Source: an uncultured Christensenella sp. | Lineage (GTDB): Bacteria; Bacillota; Clostridia; Christensenellales; CAG-917 | Direction: 5' to 3' | Assembly: GCA_910584155.1 (NCBI GenBank) | Contig: CAJTYG010000005.1 | Span: 62,001 to 126,000, forward strand | DNA length: 64,000 nucleotides | Shown: positions 42,569 to 50,869 of the stretch, one piece after another | Layout of the letters: the number at the start of each line of letters is the position of its first letter | Numbering within the stretch: position 1 is the first letter of the stretch | The notes under the pieces: generated by a model | What the model saw: only the letters and a program-made list of their open reading frames with translations | Database searches by the model: none | Told to the model about the DNA's origin: nothing | Program-made: the position numbers and the translations under genes

Positions 42569-43231
42569 ATGGAACAATTTTTGAAAGAACTTTCTACTCT
42601 GTCGGGAGTTTTGCTTGCGATCGTGTTGGGCTTTGCGATAGGCTTCGAGCGCAAGCTGCGCTTTAAAGAGGCAGGCATACGTACGCATACGATAGTTTGT
42701 ATGGGTGCTGCTTTGATGATGGTCGTAAGCAAATATGGCTTTTCCGACGTTCAGGCGGACGGAGCACGTGTTGCCGCACAGATAGTATCGGGCATCGGCT
42801 TTTTGGGCGCAGGTATAATTATGTTCCGTGGGCAGAAGATACACGGCATTACGACGGCGGCGGGAGTATGGGCGACCGCTGGCGTAGGTATGGCGGCAGG
42901 CGCAGGCTTGCATGTAGTGGCGACGGGTGCAACGTTGTTGCTTATAATCGTGCAGTGCATATGCCACATTGACAAGGGACCCTTCAAGACAAAGAAGTAT
43001 TACAGAGTGAACATTTGCTTTACAAATACCACTGACGAAAGTGTGAGGGTGAAGCAAATATTTGAGGTGGATCATTTCAGTCAGTTGAAGATAGAACGCC
43101 GTGCGGACGGGTGCGAAACGGTTTACCGTGCGTCTTTAAATACGGATAAAGAGTATGCCTCGCAGACGCTAAACATAATTATGGCGGAAAATCCGTTTAT
43201 AATATCGCTTGAACGGTGCGACGACAACTAA
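42569..43231 (+). CDS. MgtC/SapB family membrane protein
   Basis: From the ATG at 42569 with AAGGGG upstream, the protein has 220 residues. Four membrane segments in the first 140 residues include LGFAIGFERKLRFKEAGIRTHTIVCMGAAL and IVSGIGFLGAGIIMFRGQKIHGITTAAGVWATAGVGMAAG, the MgtC/SapB signature. The C-terminal 80 residues form a soluble ACT-like domain. In other bacteria MgtC helps growth at low magnesium and controls the F1F0 ATPase. It stands alone between a promoter and a terminator. Confidence 0.93.
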   Translation: MEQFLKELSTLSGVLLAIVLGFAIGFERKLRFKEAGIRTHTIVCMGAALMMVVSKYGFSDVQADGARVAAQIVSGIGFLGAGIIMFRGQKIHGITTAAGVWATAGVGMAAGAGLHVVATGATLLLIIVQCICHIDKGPFKTKKYYRVNICFTNTTDESVRVKQIFEVDHFSQLKIERRADGCETVYRASLNTDKEYASQTLNIIMAENPFIISLERCDDN

Positions 43232-43244
43232 ACGAAACGCATAG

Positions 43245-43270
43245 CGCAAGCCGAAAGGCTTGCGTTTTTG
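43245..43270 (+). terminator. Terminator after the MgtC-like gene
   Basis: CGCAAGCC and GGCTTGCG with a GAAA tetraloop and five T. Confidence 0.92.
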
Positions 43271-43321
43271 ATATTTAAAGTATATTTTTGTGTTGATCAA
43301 ACGTCGATTTTGCATTGTCTA

Positions 43322-43351
43322 TTGAATTTTATAGATATAAGCTGATATAAT
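43322..43351 (+). promoter_or_regulatory. Promoter of the MFS gene
   Basis: TTGAAT (43322-43327), 18 bases, TATAAT (43346-43351). Confidence 0.6.
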
Positions 43352-43380
43352 CTTTTTATAAGCGATAAGGGGGCTTTATT

Positions 43381-45171
43381 ATGCAAAACGAGACTGATTT
43401 AAACGGCAATCAGCCTGCACAGACTCCAGTTGGCGAACGTATATCTATGCGGAATTTGATTATGTATCCGCTTGGGACGCTGGGCAGAGATTTTTTATAC
43501 AGCTTTTTCAATTCGTATTTGCTGACGTTTATACTTCTTACAAAGACGCTTAGCGACGCACAGTTTGCGTCTATTACGATAATTATAATATGCGCAAGGA
43601 TATTTGACGCTTTCAACGACCCGATTATGGGCGGAATAGTTGAAAATACGAGAACTAAATGGGGCAAATACAAGCCGTGGCAGCTTATAGGCGCAGTGCT
43701 CACGGGCGGGGTGATAATCGCTCTGTTCAATGTAAATCTAAACGGCTGGGCGTTTATAGGCTTTCTTGCATTTGCATATTTTATGTTCAGCATAACCTTT
43801 ACGATGAACGATATCTCTTATTGGGGAATGCTGCCTACGCTCACGTCAAATGCGCAGGACAGGGATAAGCTTACCTCGTTTACGCAGATAGCCGTTGCGG
43901 CAGGCGGAGGACTTGCAGGCTTTTTGGTGCCTGCGCTCACTACGGGTGCGATAGGCACGGCCATTTTCGGCAGCGCCGTGACAAGCTTTAAAGTGCTATC
44001 TGTTGTAGTTTCGGTGATGATGATAGGCTTTCAGCTATTCACCATTTTGGGCGTAAAGGAAAAGCCTTTGCCTGCAAATTTTGTGCGTACGGAGCGCACT
44101 AAGATAAAAGACCTCTTTAAGGTCATATTCAAAAACGACCAACTGCTGTGGTGCTCGCTCATAATGCTCATCTTCAACATAGGCACAAACGTTGTCGCAG
44201 GCGGCTTGAGTACATTTTATATCTATTTTGAGTTTGCCTATGACGGAATGCTTCTAACGGCGTTCGGCATAGGCTTTGCTATCTTATCCGTAGTGTTTAC
44301 GCTGGTATATCCGTGGATGTCCAAAAAGCTTGGCAGAGACAAAATGCTGTATTTTACGGGAATGAGCATAATTTTCGGATATCTCGCAATGATGATAGTA
44401 GGGCTTGCCATTCCGTCGGCGTCCTCCTTCAAAACTCCGCTCGGCATAACGAAATTTGTGCTGCTTGCATTCCTGTATTCGTTTGCGGGTTGGGGCAACG
44501 GCTTTTATATGATAATGGTCATCAATATGGCAAATACCGTCGAATATAACGAGTATAAGACGGGCAAGCGTGACGAAGGACTCATTTTCTCATTGCGTCC
44601 GCTCACGTGTAAGCTCGGCTCGGCACTTATGCAGGGCGTTGTGTCCATTGTGTTTATGCTCGCAGGCGTGCTGACGGTCACAAACAATATATCCGATCTT
44701 GAAAATCAGCAGGCGGCTGGACTTATAGACGCAGATGCAAAGCTTGCAGGCATAAACGATATTATAGCAGGCGTGTCGCAGCAGAGCAAAATGGTGCTGC
44801 TTGTGTGTATGTGCCTCATACCTGCGGTGTTCCTTGCAGTGTCGCTCATCATCTACAAGAAGAAATGTATCCTCAACGAAAGTAAAATGGCGGAAATGGT
44901 CGCCGCTATAGAGGAACGCAAGCGTGCCGAAAGTGACGAGATTTTAAACGAGACTGACGACCTACAGCTAAATGATAGTGTAGAGTTCAATGAGGGCGCA
45001 GAGCAGGAAATCGACATTGCTGTGCAGGACAGTGTTGTCGAGAATAAAAGCGAAGAGTTGCTAAATAATACAGATGAGGAAAAGGCTGAAGATATCGACA
45101 CCGCTACGCAGGATAGCTTACAGCTTGCGGCAAGCGACGGCGATGACACAAATCCCGATGAGCAACTATAA
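43381..45171 (+). CDS. MFS transporter, GPH (glycoside-pentoside-hexuronide) type, with acidic tail
   Basis: The protein has 596 residues with twelve membrane segments. ARIFDAFNDPIMGGIVENTRTKWGKYKPWQL is the signature of the GPH cation symporter family (MelB-like), with the Asp residues of the cation site. Residues 510-596 are a long acidic tail rich in Glu, Asp and Asn. GGGGG lies before the ATG. It stands alone with promoter and terminator. The substrate is probably a glycoside or sugar. A GH2 enzyme occurs 14 kb away and is not linked. The MFS protein at 22408-23967 is similar in kind. Confidence 0.9.
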   Translation: MQNETDLNGNQPAQTPVGERISMRNLIMYPLGTLGRDFLYSFFNSYLLTFILLTKTLSDAQFASITIIIICARIFDAFNDPIMGGIVENTRTKWGKYKPWQLIGAVLTGGVIIALFNVNLNGWAFIGFLAFAYFMFSITFTMNDISYWGMLPTLTSNAQDRDKLTSFTQIAVAAGGGLAGFLVPALTTGAIGTAIFGSAVTSFKVLSVVVSVMMIGFQLFTILGVKEKPLPANFVRTERTKIKDLFKVIFKNDQLLWCSLIMLIFNIGTNVVAGGLSTFYIYFEFAYDGMLLTAFGIGFAILSVVFTLVYPWMSKKLGRDKMLYFTGMSIIFGYLAMMIVGLAIPSASSFKTPLGITKFVLLAFLYSFAGWGNGFYMIMVINMANTVEYNEYKTGKRDEGLIFSLRPLTCKLGSALMQGVVSIVFMLAGVLTVTNNISDLENQQAAGLIDADAKLAGINDIIAGVSQQSKMVLLVCMCLIPAVFLAVSLIIYKKKCILNESKMAEMVAAIEERKRAESDEILNETDDLQLNDSVEFNEGAEQEIDIAVQDSVVENKSEELLNNTDEEKAEDIDTATQDSLQLAASDGDDTNPDEQL

Positions 45172-45176
45172 ACAGT

Positions 45177-45203
45177 GTAAAGAGGCGCAAACGTGCCTCT
45201 TTA
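45177..45203 (+). terminator. Terminator after the MFS gene
   Basis: TAAAGAGGC and GCCTCTTTA with an 8-base loop and following AAATTTT. Confidence 0.75.
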
Positions 45204-45274
45204 AAATTTTGTAGGTTGTTTAAATAAAAAAGTTTGTTATATAAATAACATTAAAGAAAACTGAGTGTTTTCGT

Positions 45275-45303
45275 TTGACAAATTGCTTGCATTTTGATAC
45301 ATT
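45275..45303 (+). promoter_or_regulatory. Promoter of the rplU-prp-rpmA operon
   Basis: TTGACA (45275-45280), 17 bases, TACATT (45298-45303). Confidence 0.7.
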
Positions 45304-45388
45304 AGATGTCGAGCCGCTCGAAAGTGGTCAAAAGTCATACGTTTTAGTGTGCACCTATGTCGGCGAGACTGGTTAGAGGAGGTAAAAA
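45304..45388 (+). promoter_or_regulatory. Likely L21 leader (ribosomal protein autoregulation)
   Basis: The 85-base leader contains GAGCCGCTCG, a central stem around GTGTGCACC, and ends CTATGTCGGCGAGACTGG before the AGAGGAGG ribosome site. L21 leaders are known in Firmicutes upstream of rplU, and this position and the ending fit. The fold was not computed. Confidence 0.5.
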
Positions 45389-45697
45389 ATGTACGCAATT
45401 GTAGAATGCGGTGGCAAGCAATACAAGGTTGAGCAGGATATGCTGGTCAAGGTCGAAAAAATCGATGCAGAGATTGGCGCATCTGTCGAGCTTAAGGTCC
45501 TTATGGTTGCCGACGGTGAAGGAAATGTCAAAACCGGCGAAGCTGCGTCTGCCTGCAAAGTGACGGCTACCGTCAATGCACAGGACAAGGCTGCAAAGAT
45601 TTTTGTGTTCCATTACAAGTCAAAGAAGCAAATCAGAAAGCGTCAGGGACATCGTCAACCCTACACCGAGTTGAAGATAGTTTCCATCGAGGGCTAA
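45389..45697 (+). CDS. rplU: Ribosomal protein L21
   Basis: The protein has 102 residues, the normal length. It begins MYAIVECGGKQYKVEQDMLV and has KIFVFHYKSKKQIRKRQGHRQPYTELKI, the L21 signature. It binds 23S rRNA in the large subunit. AGAGGAGG lies 8 bases before the ATG. It is the first gene of the rplU-prp-rpmA operon, one base before prp. Confidence 0.97.
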   Translation: MYAIVECGGKQYKVEQDMLVKVEKIDAEIGASVELKVLMVADGEGNVKTGEAASACKVTATVNAQDKAAKIFVFHYKSKKQIRKRQGHRQPYTELKIVSIEG

Positions 45698-45698
45698 A

Positions 45699-46028
45699 AT
45701 GGTCAAAGTGAAGTTCTCAACGTCAAACGGGCTGTTTGTGGGTGTCGAGTGTTTGGGGCACAGCGGATATGCCGACGAGGGCGAGGACATAGTGTGTGCG
45801 GCTCTGTCATCTGTGGTGCAGACGGCGGTGCTGGGGCTGATGAGCGTAGTCGGCATAAACGTAGATTTTGAGACTGACGCCGAAAAGGGCTATCTCAAAG
45901 CGGTTTTGCCAAAGGTACTCAAAAAAACCGACGCACACGATGCGGATATAATTTTGAGGACTGCATATGTAGGGGTGTCCGACCTCTATGAAACATTTTC
46001 GGACTATATATCTTTGGAGGTAGAATAG
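45699..46028 (+). CDS. prp: Ribosomal-processing cysteine protease Prp
   Basis: The protein has 109 residues. The catalytic His22 (GHSGYA) and Cys34 (DIVCAALSS) have the spacing of Prp (YsxB/DUF464). It removes the N-terminal extension of L27, a step needed for ribosome function in Firmicutes. It starts one base after rplU and ends one base before rpmA, the classic order. Its substrate next door indeed has an extension. Confidence 0.95.
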   Translation: MVKVKFSTSNGLFVGVECLGHSGYADEGEDIVCAALSSVVQTAVLGLMSVVGINVDFETDAEKGYLKAVLPKVLKKTDAHDADIILRTAYVGVSDLYETFSDYISLEVE

Positions 46029-46029
46029 T

Positions 46030-46311
46030 ATGTTTATCAATATACAATTATTCGCACATAAAAAGGGAACGGGTTCTTCTCACAACGGTCGTGACAGTGA
46101 GTCCAAGCGTCTTGGACCAAAGCGTGCCGACGGTCAATTTGTGCTTGCGGGCAACATCCTTGTCCGTCAAAGAGGCACAAAGTATCATCCCGGTAACAAC
46201 GTGTCCATCGGCAAGGACGATACGCTGTTTGCGCTCATCGACGGCGTTGTCAAGTTTGAGCGTGTAGGCAAGGATCGCAAGCAAGTTTCCGTTTATGCGG
46301 CGGAAAACTGA
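46030..46311 (+). CDS. rpmA: Ribosomal protein L27 with Prp-cleaved N-terminal extension
   Basis: The protein has 93 residues. MFINIQLF precedes AHKKGTGSS, so cleavage after Phe8 by Prp would give the mature N-terminus that reaches the peptidyl transferase centre. The rest, GRDSESKRLGPKRADGQFV and IL-VRQRGTKYHPG, is typical. GGAGG is about 8 bases before the ATG. A terminator follows. Confidence 0.97.
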   Translation: MFINIQLFAHKKGTGSSHNGRDSESKRLGPKRADGQFVLAGNILVRQRGTKYHPGNNVSIGKDDTLFALIDGVVKFERVGKDRKQVSVYAAEN

Positions 46312-46329
46312 TCAGACAATTCGCAAATG

Positions 46330-46358
46330 CGCCGTCCGAAAGGGCGGCGTTATTTTTT
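46330..46358 (+). terminator. Terminator of the L21-L27 operon
   Basis: CGCCGTCC and GGGCGGCG (one G-U pair, GAAA loop), then TTATTTTTT. Confidence 0.88.
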
Positions 46359-46368
46359 GCGATTTACG

Positions 46369-46397
46369 TTGCGCTTTGGGGCGGTTTTTATTATAAT
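46369..46397 (+). promoter_or_regulatory. Promoter of the glycosylase gene
   Basis: TTGCGC (46369-46374), 17 bases, TATAAT (46392-46397). Confidence 0.55.
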
Positions 46398-46430
46398 ATT
46401 TGTATACAAATGACAGGTGAGGTGCCTTAT

Positions 46431-47246
46431 ATGCCTAAGTTTGAGGTTGAAAAAACCGATTGTTTCAATTTGGGACAGACGCTGAATTGCGGACAGGTCT
46501 TTCGCTTTAAAGAGTTTGACGGCGGATACGATATGTATGCGCTAAATCATTTTGCGCACGCAGTCGACAGGGGCGGATACTATGCTTTTGAGTGCGACGA
46601 CGTTGATTTTTTTAAGACGTATCTTGATTTTGATACAGATTATGCAAAGATACAGGCTGAAGTTGCGGACGGAGGCTTTGTATCAAAAGCGATAGAGTTT
46701 GGCAAGGGCATACACATTTTGAGGCAGGACGCACACGAGACGGTGTTTTCGTTTTTGATTTCGCAAAACAACCACATTCCCCGCATAAAGGGTATCATTG
46801 AGAGAATGTGCAAGGGGCTTGGCAAGGATATGGGCGGATATTTTGCTTTTCCTACTGTAGAGGCGCTTGCGAGCGTGGGCGAGGACTATTTCGCTTCTAT
46901 CGGCGCAGGCTACCGTGCCTCATATCTCGATCGCACTGCAAAAACGCTCGTTGAGGCTGATTTTGACAGTTGGAACAAGTTGGATACTTCCTCTTTGCGT
47001 AGCCGTCTTATGTCGCTGCACGGCGTAGGCAGAAAGGTGGCGGACTGCATATTGCTGTTTGGCTTCAACCGCTTTGACGTTTTTCCTGTGGACACTTGGA
47101 TAAAAAAGGTGTTTAAACAGTCCGAGCTGCCTGCCGAAAAGCTTTCGCTGCGGCTTGTGGAAAAATACGGCGAATACGCAGGCTTTGTGCAGCAGTGGGT
47201 GTTTTACTATAAGCGTGAGCTTGGCGACGATATCGGCTCATTTTAA
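46431..47246 (+). CDS. 8-oxoguanine DNA glycosylase/AP lyase (OGG-like)
   Basis: From the ATG at 46431 with GAGGTG upstream, the protein has 271 residues. An ATG at 46410 is in frame but lies about six bases from the transcription start. The N-terminal OGG_N-like domain (FNLGQTLNCGQVFRFKEF) is followed by the helix-hairpin-helix GPD domain LHGVGRKVADCILL with catalytic Lys202, and FPVDTWIKK with Asp221. It removes 8-oxoguanine from DNA and cuts at the abasic site. The clostridial OGG is a known group of this kind. It stands alone. Confidence 0.93.
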   Translation: MPKFEVEKTDCFNLGQTLNCGQVFRFKEFDGGYDMYALNHFAHAVDRGGYYAFECDDVDFFKTYLDFDTDYAKIQAEVADGGFVSKAIEFGKGIHILRQDAHETVFSFLISQNNHIPRIKGIIERMCKGLGKDMGGYFAFPTVEALASVGEDYFASIGAGYRASYLDRTAKTLVEADFDSWNKLDTSSLRSRLMSLHGVGRKVADCILLFGFNRFDVFPVDTWIKKVFKQSELPAEKLSLRLVEKYGEYAGFVQQWVFYYKRELGDDIGSF

Positions 47247-47492
47247 AGGCAAAAATGACGGCGTAAAAGACGTCTGAAAGTATCTTGTTTTTTGTGGCTG
47301 AAAAGTCGGTTTTAAAAAAACGCAAAAATTGCGGTCAAAAATGCGCTTGTTTTTGGCAAAATATGCGCCGTTTTTACGCTTTTTTGATATTTAACTAAAA
47401 AAAGTATAGACAAACCGTCATTTATAAGTTAAAATAACGTATATAATATAAAAACTGAAACCTACTGTTTATGGTTGGCAAAGGAGAAGATT

Positions 47493-48152
47493 ATGGCAGC
47501 AAGTAAAAAATATGTCGTTCTTGCGGATATCGAAAGCGTCAGAGTGCCTTTTACGGTATTTGCGTCTGCACTTGAAGAATTGTCTCGTATCGGCGAGATA
47601 GCGGCTTGCAAATTTTACGGCTATTCTGCAAAACGTACAAAGGATTACGGCGAGTTTATACAGGAAAACAGCTATGATGCGCTTTCCGCACTCCCCAAAA
47701 AGAGAAAGGGCAAGCTTGACCTTCGTCAGGTCATCGATGCGGCACGTCTTGCACAGTTCCCAAATATCGACGGATTCTTTATCATTTACGGCAACGGCGA
47801 CATCACGCCTTTGATCGCATACCTCAAGGCATACGGCAAGGACGTTGTTGCAGGCGTTATCGAGCCCGATAAGAATTCGGTGCTCTGCAACAAGGTCATT
47901 TATCTTGATCCCAATGCGACCACTCAGACCGTGCTCAATGCAGGTTATAAAAAGGTTGATACAAGCGGATATGTCGCACCTAAGAAGACGCAGGTCGCAA
48001 AGCCTGCAGCAAAAAAGCAAGAGCCTGTACAGCAGCCCGCTGCGGCGGCACCCGCACCCGCTCCCGCAAACGATCAGAATTCGGACGATGCGGCACAGAT
48101 GGCACTGCTTCTCGAGCAGTTTAACAAAATTATCAACGGATCGGATAATTAA
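47493..48152 (+). CDS. NYN/PIN-like domain protein with Ala-Pro linker
   Basis: From the ATG at 47493 with AAAGGAGA upstream, the protein has 219 residues. Residues 8-150 fit a NYN domain (LabA/DUF88): VVLADIESVRVPFT at the first acidic site and DGFFIIYGNGDITPLIAYLKAYGK for the central site, with a Rossmann-like C-terminal strand. The canonical D-x-x-N at the start is ADIESV, so one acidic residue is altered. A linker rich in Ala and Pro (about 165-195) leads to a short helix (AAQMALLLEQFNKII), perhaps a partner docking site. NYN proteins are often RNases. A terminator follows. Confidence 0.75.
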   Translation: MAASKKYVVLADIESVRVPFTVFASALEELSRIGEIAACKFYGYSAKRTKDYGEFIQENSYDALSALPKKRKGKLDLRQVIDAARLAQFPNIDGFFIIYGNGDITPLIAYLKAYGKDVVAGVIEPDKNSVLCNKVIYLDPNATTQTVLNAGYKKVDTSGYVAPKKTQVAKPAAKKQEPVQQPAAAAPAPAPANDQNSDDAAQMALLLEQFNKIINGSDN

Positions 48153-48181
48153 GTTTGGTGCAACAAAAAGTCACAAAACAG

Positions 48182-48207
48182 TTTTACTGCACCCGTCAAG
48201 GTGCAGT
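48182..48207 (+). terminator. Terminator after the NYN gene
   Basis: TTTACTGCACC and GGTGCAGTAAA with a 5-6-base loop, then five T. The next operon begins 20 bases later. Confidence 0.88.
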
Positions 48208-48228
48208 AAATTTTTATAAGAGGTATAT

Positions 48229-48435
48229 ATGGCAAAACTGACCATCAATAAGGAGCTGTGCAAGGGCTGCGGTCTTTGTGTGACGGCTTGTCCCAAAGGC
48301 GTGCTTGGCGTATCCGATAAGGATACCAACGGCAAGGGCTACTATGTCGTGGAGGAGGTCGATGCGGCGGCGTGCATAGGCTGTGCGTTTTGCGCAACGA
48401 TGTGTCCCGATTGCGTTATCACTGTGGAGAAATGA
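48229..48435 (+). CDS. Ferredoxin subunit (delta) of 2-oxoacid oxidoreductase
   Basis: The protein has 68 residues with two [4Fe-4S] motifs, CKGCGLCVTACPKG and CIGCAFCATMCPDC. It carries electrons in the cytosol between the thiamine enzyme and free ferredoxin. AGAGGT lies before the ATG. It overlaps the next gene's first in-frame ATG and is the first of a four-gene operon for a 2-oxoacid:ferredoxin oxidoreductase (order delta-alpha-beta-gamma). Confidence 0.92.
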   Translation: MAKLTINKELCKGCGLCVTACPKGVLGVSDKDTNGKGYYVVEEVDAAACIGCAFCATMCPDCVITVEK

Positions 48436-48437
48436 TT

Positions 48438-49502
48438 ATGGCGGAAAGAAAACTTATGAAGGGCAACGAAGCGATCGCCGAGGCTGCGATAAGGGGCGGC
48501 TGCAGATTTTATGCGGGTTATCCTATCACACCTCAAAATGAAATACCCGAATATATGAGTTGGCGTTTGCCGCAGGTGGGTGGCAGATTCATTCAGGCGG
48601 AAAGCGAGATTTCTGCGATAAATATGGTGTACGGCGCAGCGGGTGCGGGCGCAAGAGCTATGACGAGCTCCTCAAGCCCCGGAATCAGCCTCAAGCAGGA
48701 AGGGATAAGCTATATCTGCGGAGCGGAGCTTCCCTGCGTCATCATAAATATGGTGCGTTCGGGACCGGGACTCGGCGGAATTCAGCCTGCGCAGAGCGAC
48801 TACTTCCAAACGGTCAAGGGCGGCGGACACGGCGATTACCGTATGCTTGTGTATAGTCCCTGTTCCGTGCAGGAATGCGTGGATTTGCTTTATGACGCAT
48901 ATGAAAAGGCGGAAAGATACCGCTTGCCCGTTATGATACTCGGAGACGGAATGTTGGGACAGATAATGGAAGCGGTCACTTTGCCCGAAATGAAAGATTT
49001 ATCTGCACTTCCGAAAAAAGCGTGGGCGACGGACGGCACGGGCTTTGGCGATACAAGAAGAGTTATAAACTCGCTGTACATAGTCCCCGACGAGCTTGAG
49101 GCGATGAACCATAAGCTGCAAAGGATATACGACGAGATGTGCCGAAACGAGGTGCTTTGCGAGGACTATCTGCTTGACGACGCAGAAATTGTCATCACAG
49201 CCTACGGTACAGTGGCACGTATCGCAAAGAGCGCAGTGGATATTTTGAGAGAGCAGGGCATAAAGGCAGGGCTGCTGCGTCCCATCACTCTGTATCCCTT
49301 CCCGAAGGACGATTTTGCAAAGGTCATGAACGCTGCAAACGTAAAAGAGGTAGTTGCCGTCGAGCTTAGTATGGGGCAATACGTTGAGGACGTGCGCCTT
49401 GCGGCAGAGGGCAAAAAGCCCGTGAAATTTTATGGAAGATCGGGCGGAAACGTGATGTCGCCCGAGGATATAGTCGATTTTGTCTTAAAGGAGGTAAAAT
49501 GA
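48438..49502 (+). CDS. 2-oxoacid:ferredoxin oxidoreductase, alpha subunit
   Basis: From the ATG at 48438 (an ATG at 48432 is too close to GGAG) the protein has 354 residues. MKGNEAIAEAAIRGGCRFYAGYPITPQNEIPEYM is the KOR/VOR alpha signature, and TSSSSPGISLKQEGISY and a C-terminal ITLYPFPKD transketolase-like domain follow. With the beta subunit it decarboxylates a 2-oxoacid to acyl-CoA, reducing ferredoxin. The subunit set fits the 2-oxoisovalerate or 2-oxoglutarate types. Which acid is used cannot be told here. Confidence 0.95.
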   Translation: MAERKLMKGNEAIAEAAIRGGCRFYAGYPITPQNEIPEYMSWRLPQVGGRFIQAESEISAINMVYGAAGAGARAMTSSSSPGISLKQEGISYICGAELPCVIINMVRSGPGLGGIQPAQSDYFQTVKGGGHGDYRMLVYSPCSVQECVDLLYDAYEKAERYRLPVMILGDGMLGQIMEAVTLPEMKDLSALPKKAWATDGTGFGDTRRVINSLYIVPDELEAMNHKLQRIYDEMCRNEVLCEDYLLDDAEIVITAYGTVARIAKSAVDILREQGIKAGLLRPITLYPFPKDDFAKVMNAANVKEVVAVELSMGQYVEDVRLAAEGKKPVKFYGRSGGNVMSPEDIVDFVLKEVK

Positions 49503-49503
49503 T

Positions 49504-50238
49504 ATGGCAACTGTTTTTGAAAAGCCTTCGTTTTTGACTGATGTTCCGTTTCATTACTGTCCCGGTTGCACGCACGGCATAGCGCACAGACTCGTTGCCG
49601 AAGCGCTTGACGAGATAGGGGCGCAGGGACACTGTGTAGGCGTTGCGCCTGTCGGCTGTGCAGTATTTGCTTACAACTATTTTAACTGCGATATGCAGGA
49701 GGCTGCGCACGGCAGAGCGCCTGCGGTGGCTACGGGCATAAAGCTGACAAATCCCGACAACATCGTGTTTGCATATCAGGGCGACGGCGACCTTGCGTCA
49801 ATAGGTATGGCGGAAATCGTCCACGCCGCAACGAGAGGCGTAAACATCACCGTGATATTTATAAACAACGCTATATACGGAATGACGGGCGGACAGATGG
49901 CACCTACGACTCTGCTCGGACAAAAGGCGACCACCTGCCCGAGCGGACGTTCGGCAGAGGTGAATGGATATCCCATACGTATGTGCGAAATGCTTGCCAC
50001 TCTTGACGGCCCAAGTTATATCGCAAGGTGCTCGCTTGCAGACGTAAAAAGCGTAAAGCAGGCGAAAAAAGCCGTTTTAAAGGCGTTCCAAAACCAAAAA
50101 GAGGGCAAAGGCTTTTCGTTTGTCGAGCTTCTTTCTACCTGTCCTACAAACTGGCATATGTCGCCCGTACAGGCGCTCGATTACGTAAAAAATCAAATGA
50201 CGGCACAGTATCCGCTGGGCGTGTTTAAGGAGGTCTAA
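49504..50238 (+). CDS. 2-oxoacid:ferredoxin oxidoreductase, beta subunit (TPP-binding)
   Basis: The protein has 244 residues. It binds thiamine diphosphate through GDGDLASIGMAEIVHAATRG and NNAIYGMTGGQ. FHYCPGCTHGIAHRL near the start is the conserved Cys motif of KOR/VOR beta subunits. It begins one base after the alpha stop with GGAGG upstream, and ends directly before the gamma gene. Confidence 0.96.
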   Translation: MATVFEKPSFLTDVPFHYCPGCTHGIAHRLVAEALDEIGAQGHCVGVAPVGCAVFAYNYFNCDMQEAAHGRAPAVATGIKLTNPDNIVFAYQGDGDLASIGMAEIVHAATRGVNITVIFINNAIYGMTGGQMAPTTLLGQKATTCPSGRSAEVNGYPIRMCEMLATLDGPSYIARCSLADVKSVKQAKKAVLKAFQNQKEGKGFSFVELLSTCPTNWHMSPVQALDYVKNQMTAQYPLGVFKEV

Positions 50239-50769
50239 ATGGAAAGAATTATCGTCGCAGGCTTTGGCGGACAGGGCGTGCTGTCGCTCGGACAGCTTCT
50301 CACCTATGCGGCTATGTATGAGAATCAATATGCCACTTGGCTTCCGTCCTACGGACCGGAGATGCGTGGCGGCACGGCAAACTGCTCGGTCGTGATAGAC
50401 GCCGTGAAGCCCGTAGCTTCGCCCATAATCGCAGTGGCAGATACGCTTATAGCAATGAATAAACCATCGCTCGATAAGTTTCAGGGCTGCGTGAGAGATG
50501 GCGGACTTGTCATTATAAACAGCTCGCTGATATCCGACAAATGCTCGAATGAGCATGCAAACGCCGTGTACGTGGACGCAAACCGCATTGCTCACGAAAA
50601 CGGCAACAACAAGGCGAGCAACCTTGTCATTTTGGGCGCATACATAAAGAAAAGCGGGCTTTTCCCAAAGGAAGTCATTTTGTCCACAATCGAAAAGGTA
50701 TATGCAAACAAACCGCAGTTTATCCCAAGCAACAAGGCGTGCTTCGAGGCGGGTTATGAACTGTTTTAA
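50239..50769 (+). CDS. 2-oxoacid:ferredoxin oxidoreductase, gamma subunit
   Basis: The protein has 176 residues. VAGFGGQGVLSLGQLLTYAAM and SYGPEMRGGTANCSVVID are the gamma signature, the CoA-binding part of the complex. Its ATG comes directly after the beta stop, with AAGGAGG upstream. It is the last gene before a terminator. Confidence 0.96.
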   Translation: MERIIVAGFGGQGVLSLGQLLTYAAMYENQYATWLPSYGPEMRGGTANCSVVIDAVKPVASPIIAVADTLIAMNKPSLDKFQGCVRDGGLVIINSSLISDKCSNEHANAVYVDANRIAHENGNNKASNLVILGAYIKKSGLFPKEVILSTIEKVYANKPQFIPSNKACFEAGYELF

Positions 50770-50789
50770 GTTTTAAAAAAATAGAATTG

Positions 50790-50815
50790 CGCACCCGTTG
50801 CGGTGCGCTTTTTGT
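50790..50815 (+). terminator. Terminator of the oxidoreductase operon
   Basis: GCGCACC and GGTGCGC with loop CGTTGC, then TTTTTG. Confidence 0.88.
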
Positions 50816-50817
50816 TT

Positions 50818-50848
50818 ATAAAAAAGAAAGCAGGCGGTTAGCCTGCTT
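50818..50848 (-). terminator. Terminator of lipoprotein B
   Basis: Arms AAAGCAGGC and GCCTGCTTT with a five-base loop. On the minus strand it is followed by TTCTTTTTT. Confidence 0.85.
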
Positions 50849-50869
50849 TCCTTGAGAAGGGGAGGTTTA

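Noticed and set aside
47340..47492. A promoter for the NYN gene with TATAAT at 47442-47447
   Set aside because: The -10 is good, but no acceptable -35 lies at 16-18 bases, so the AT-rich stretch alone is not enough.
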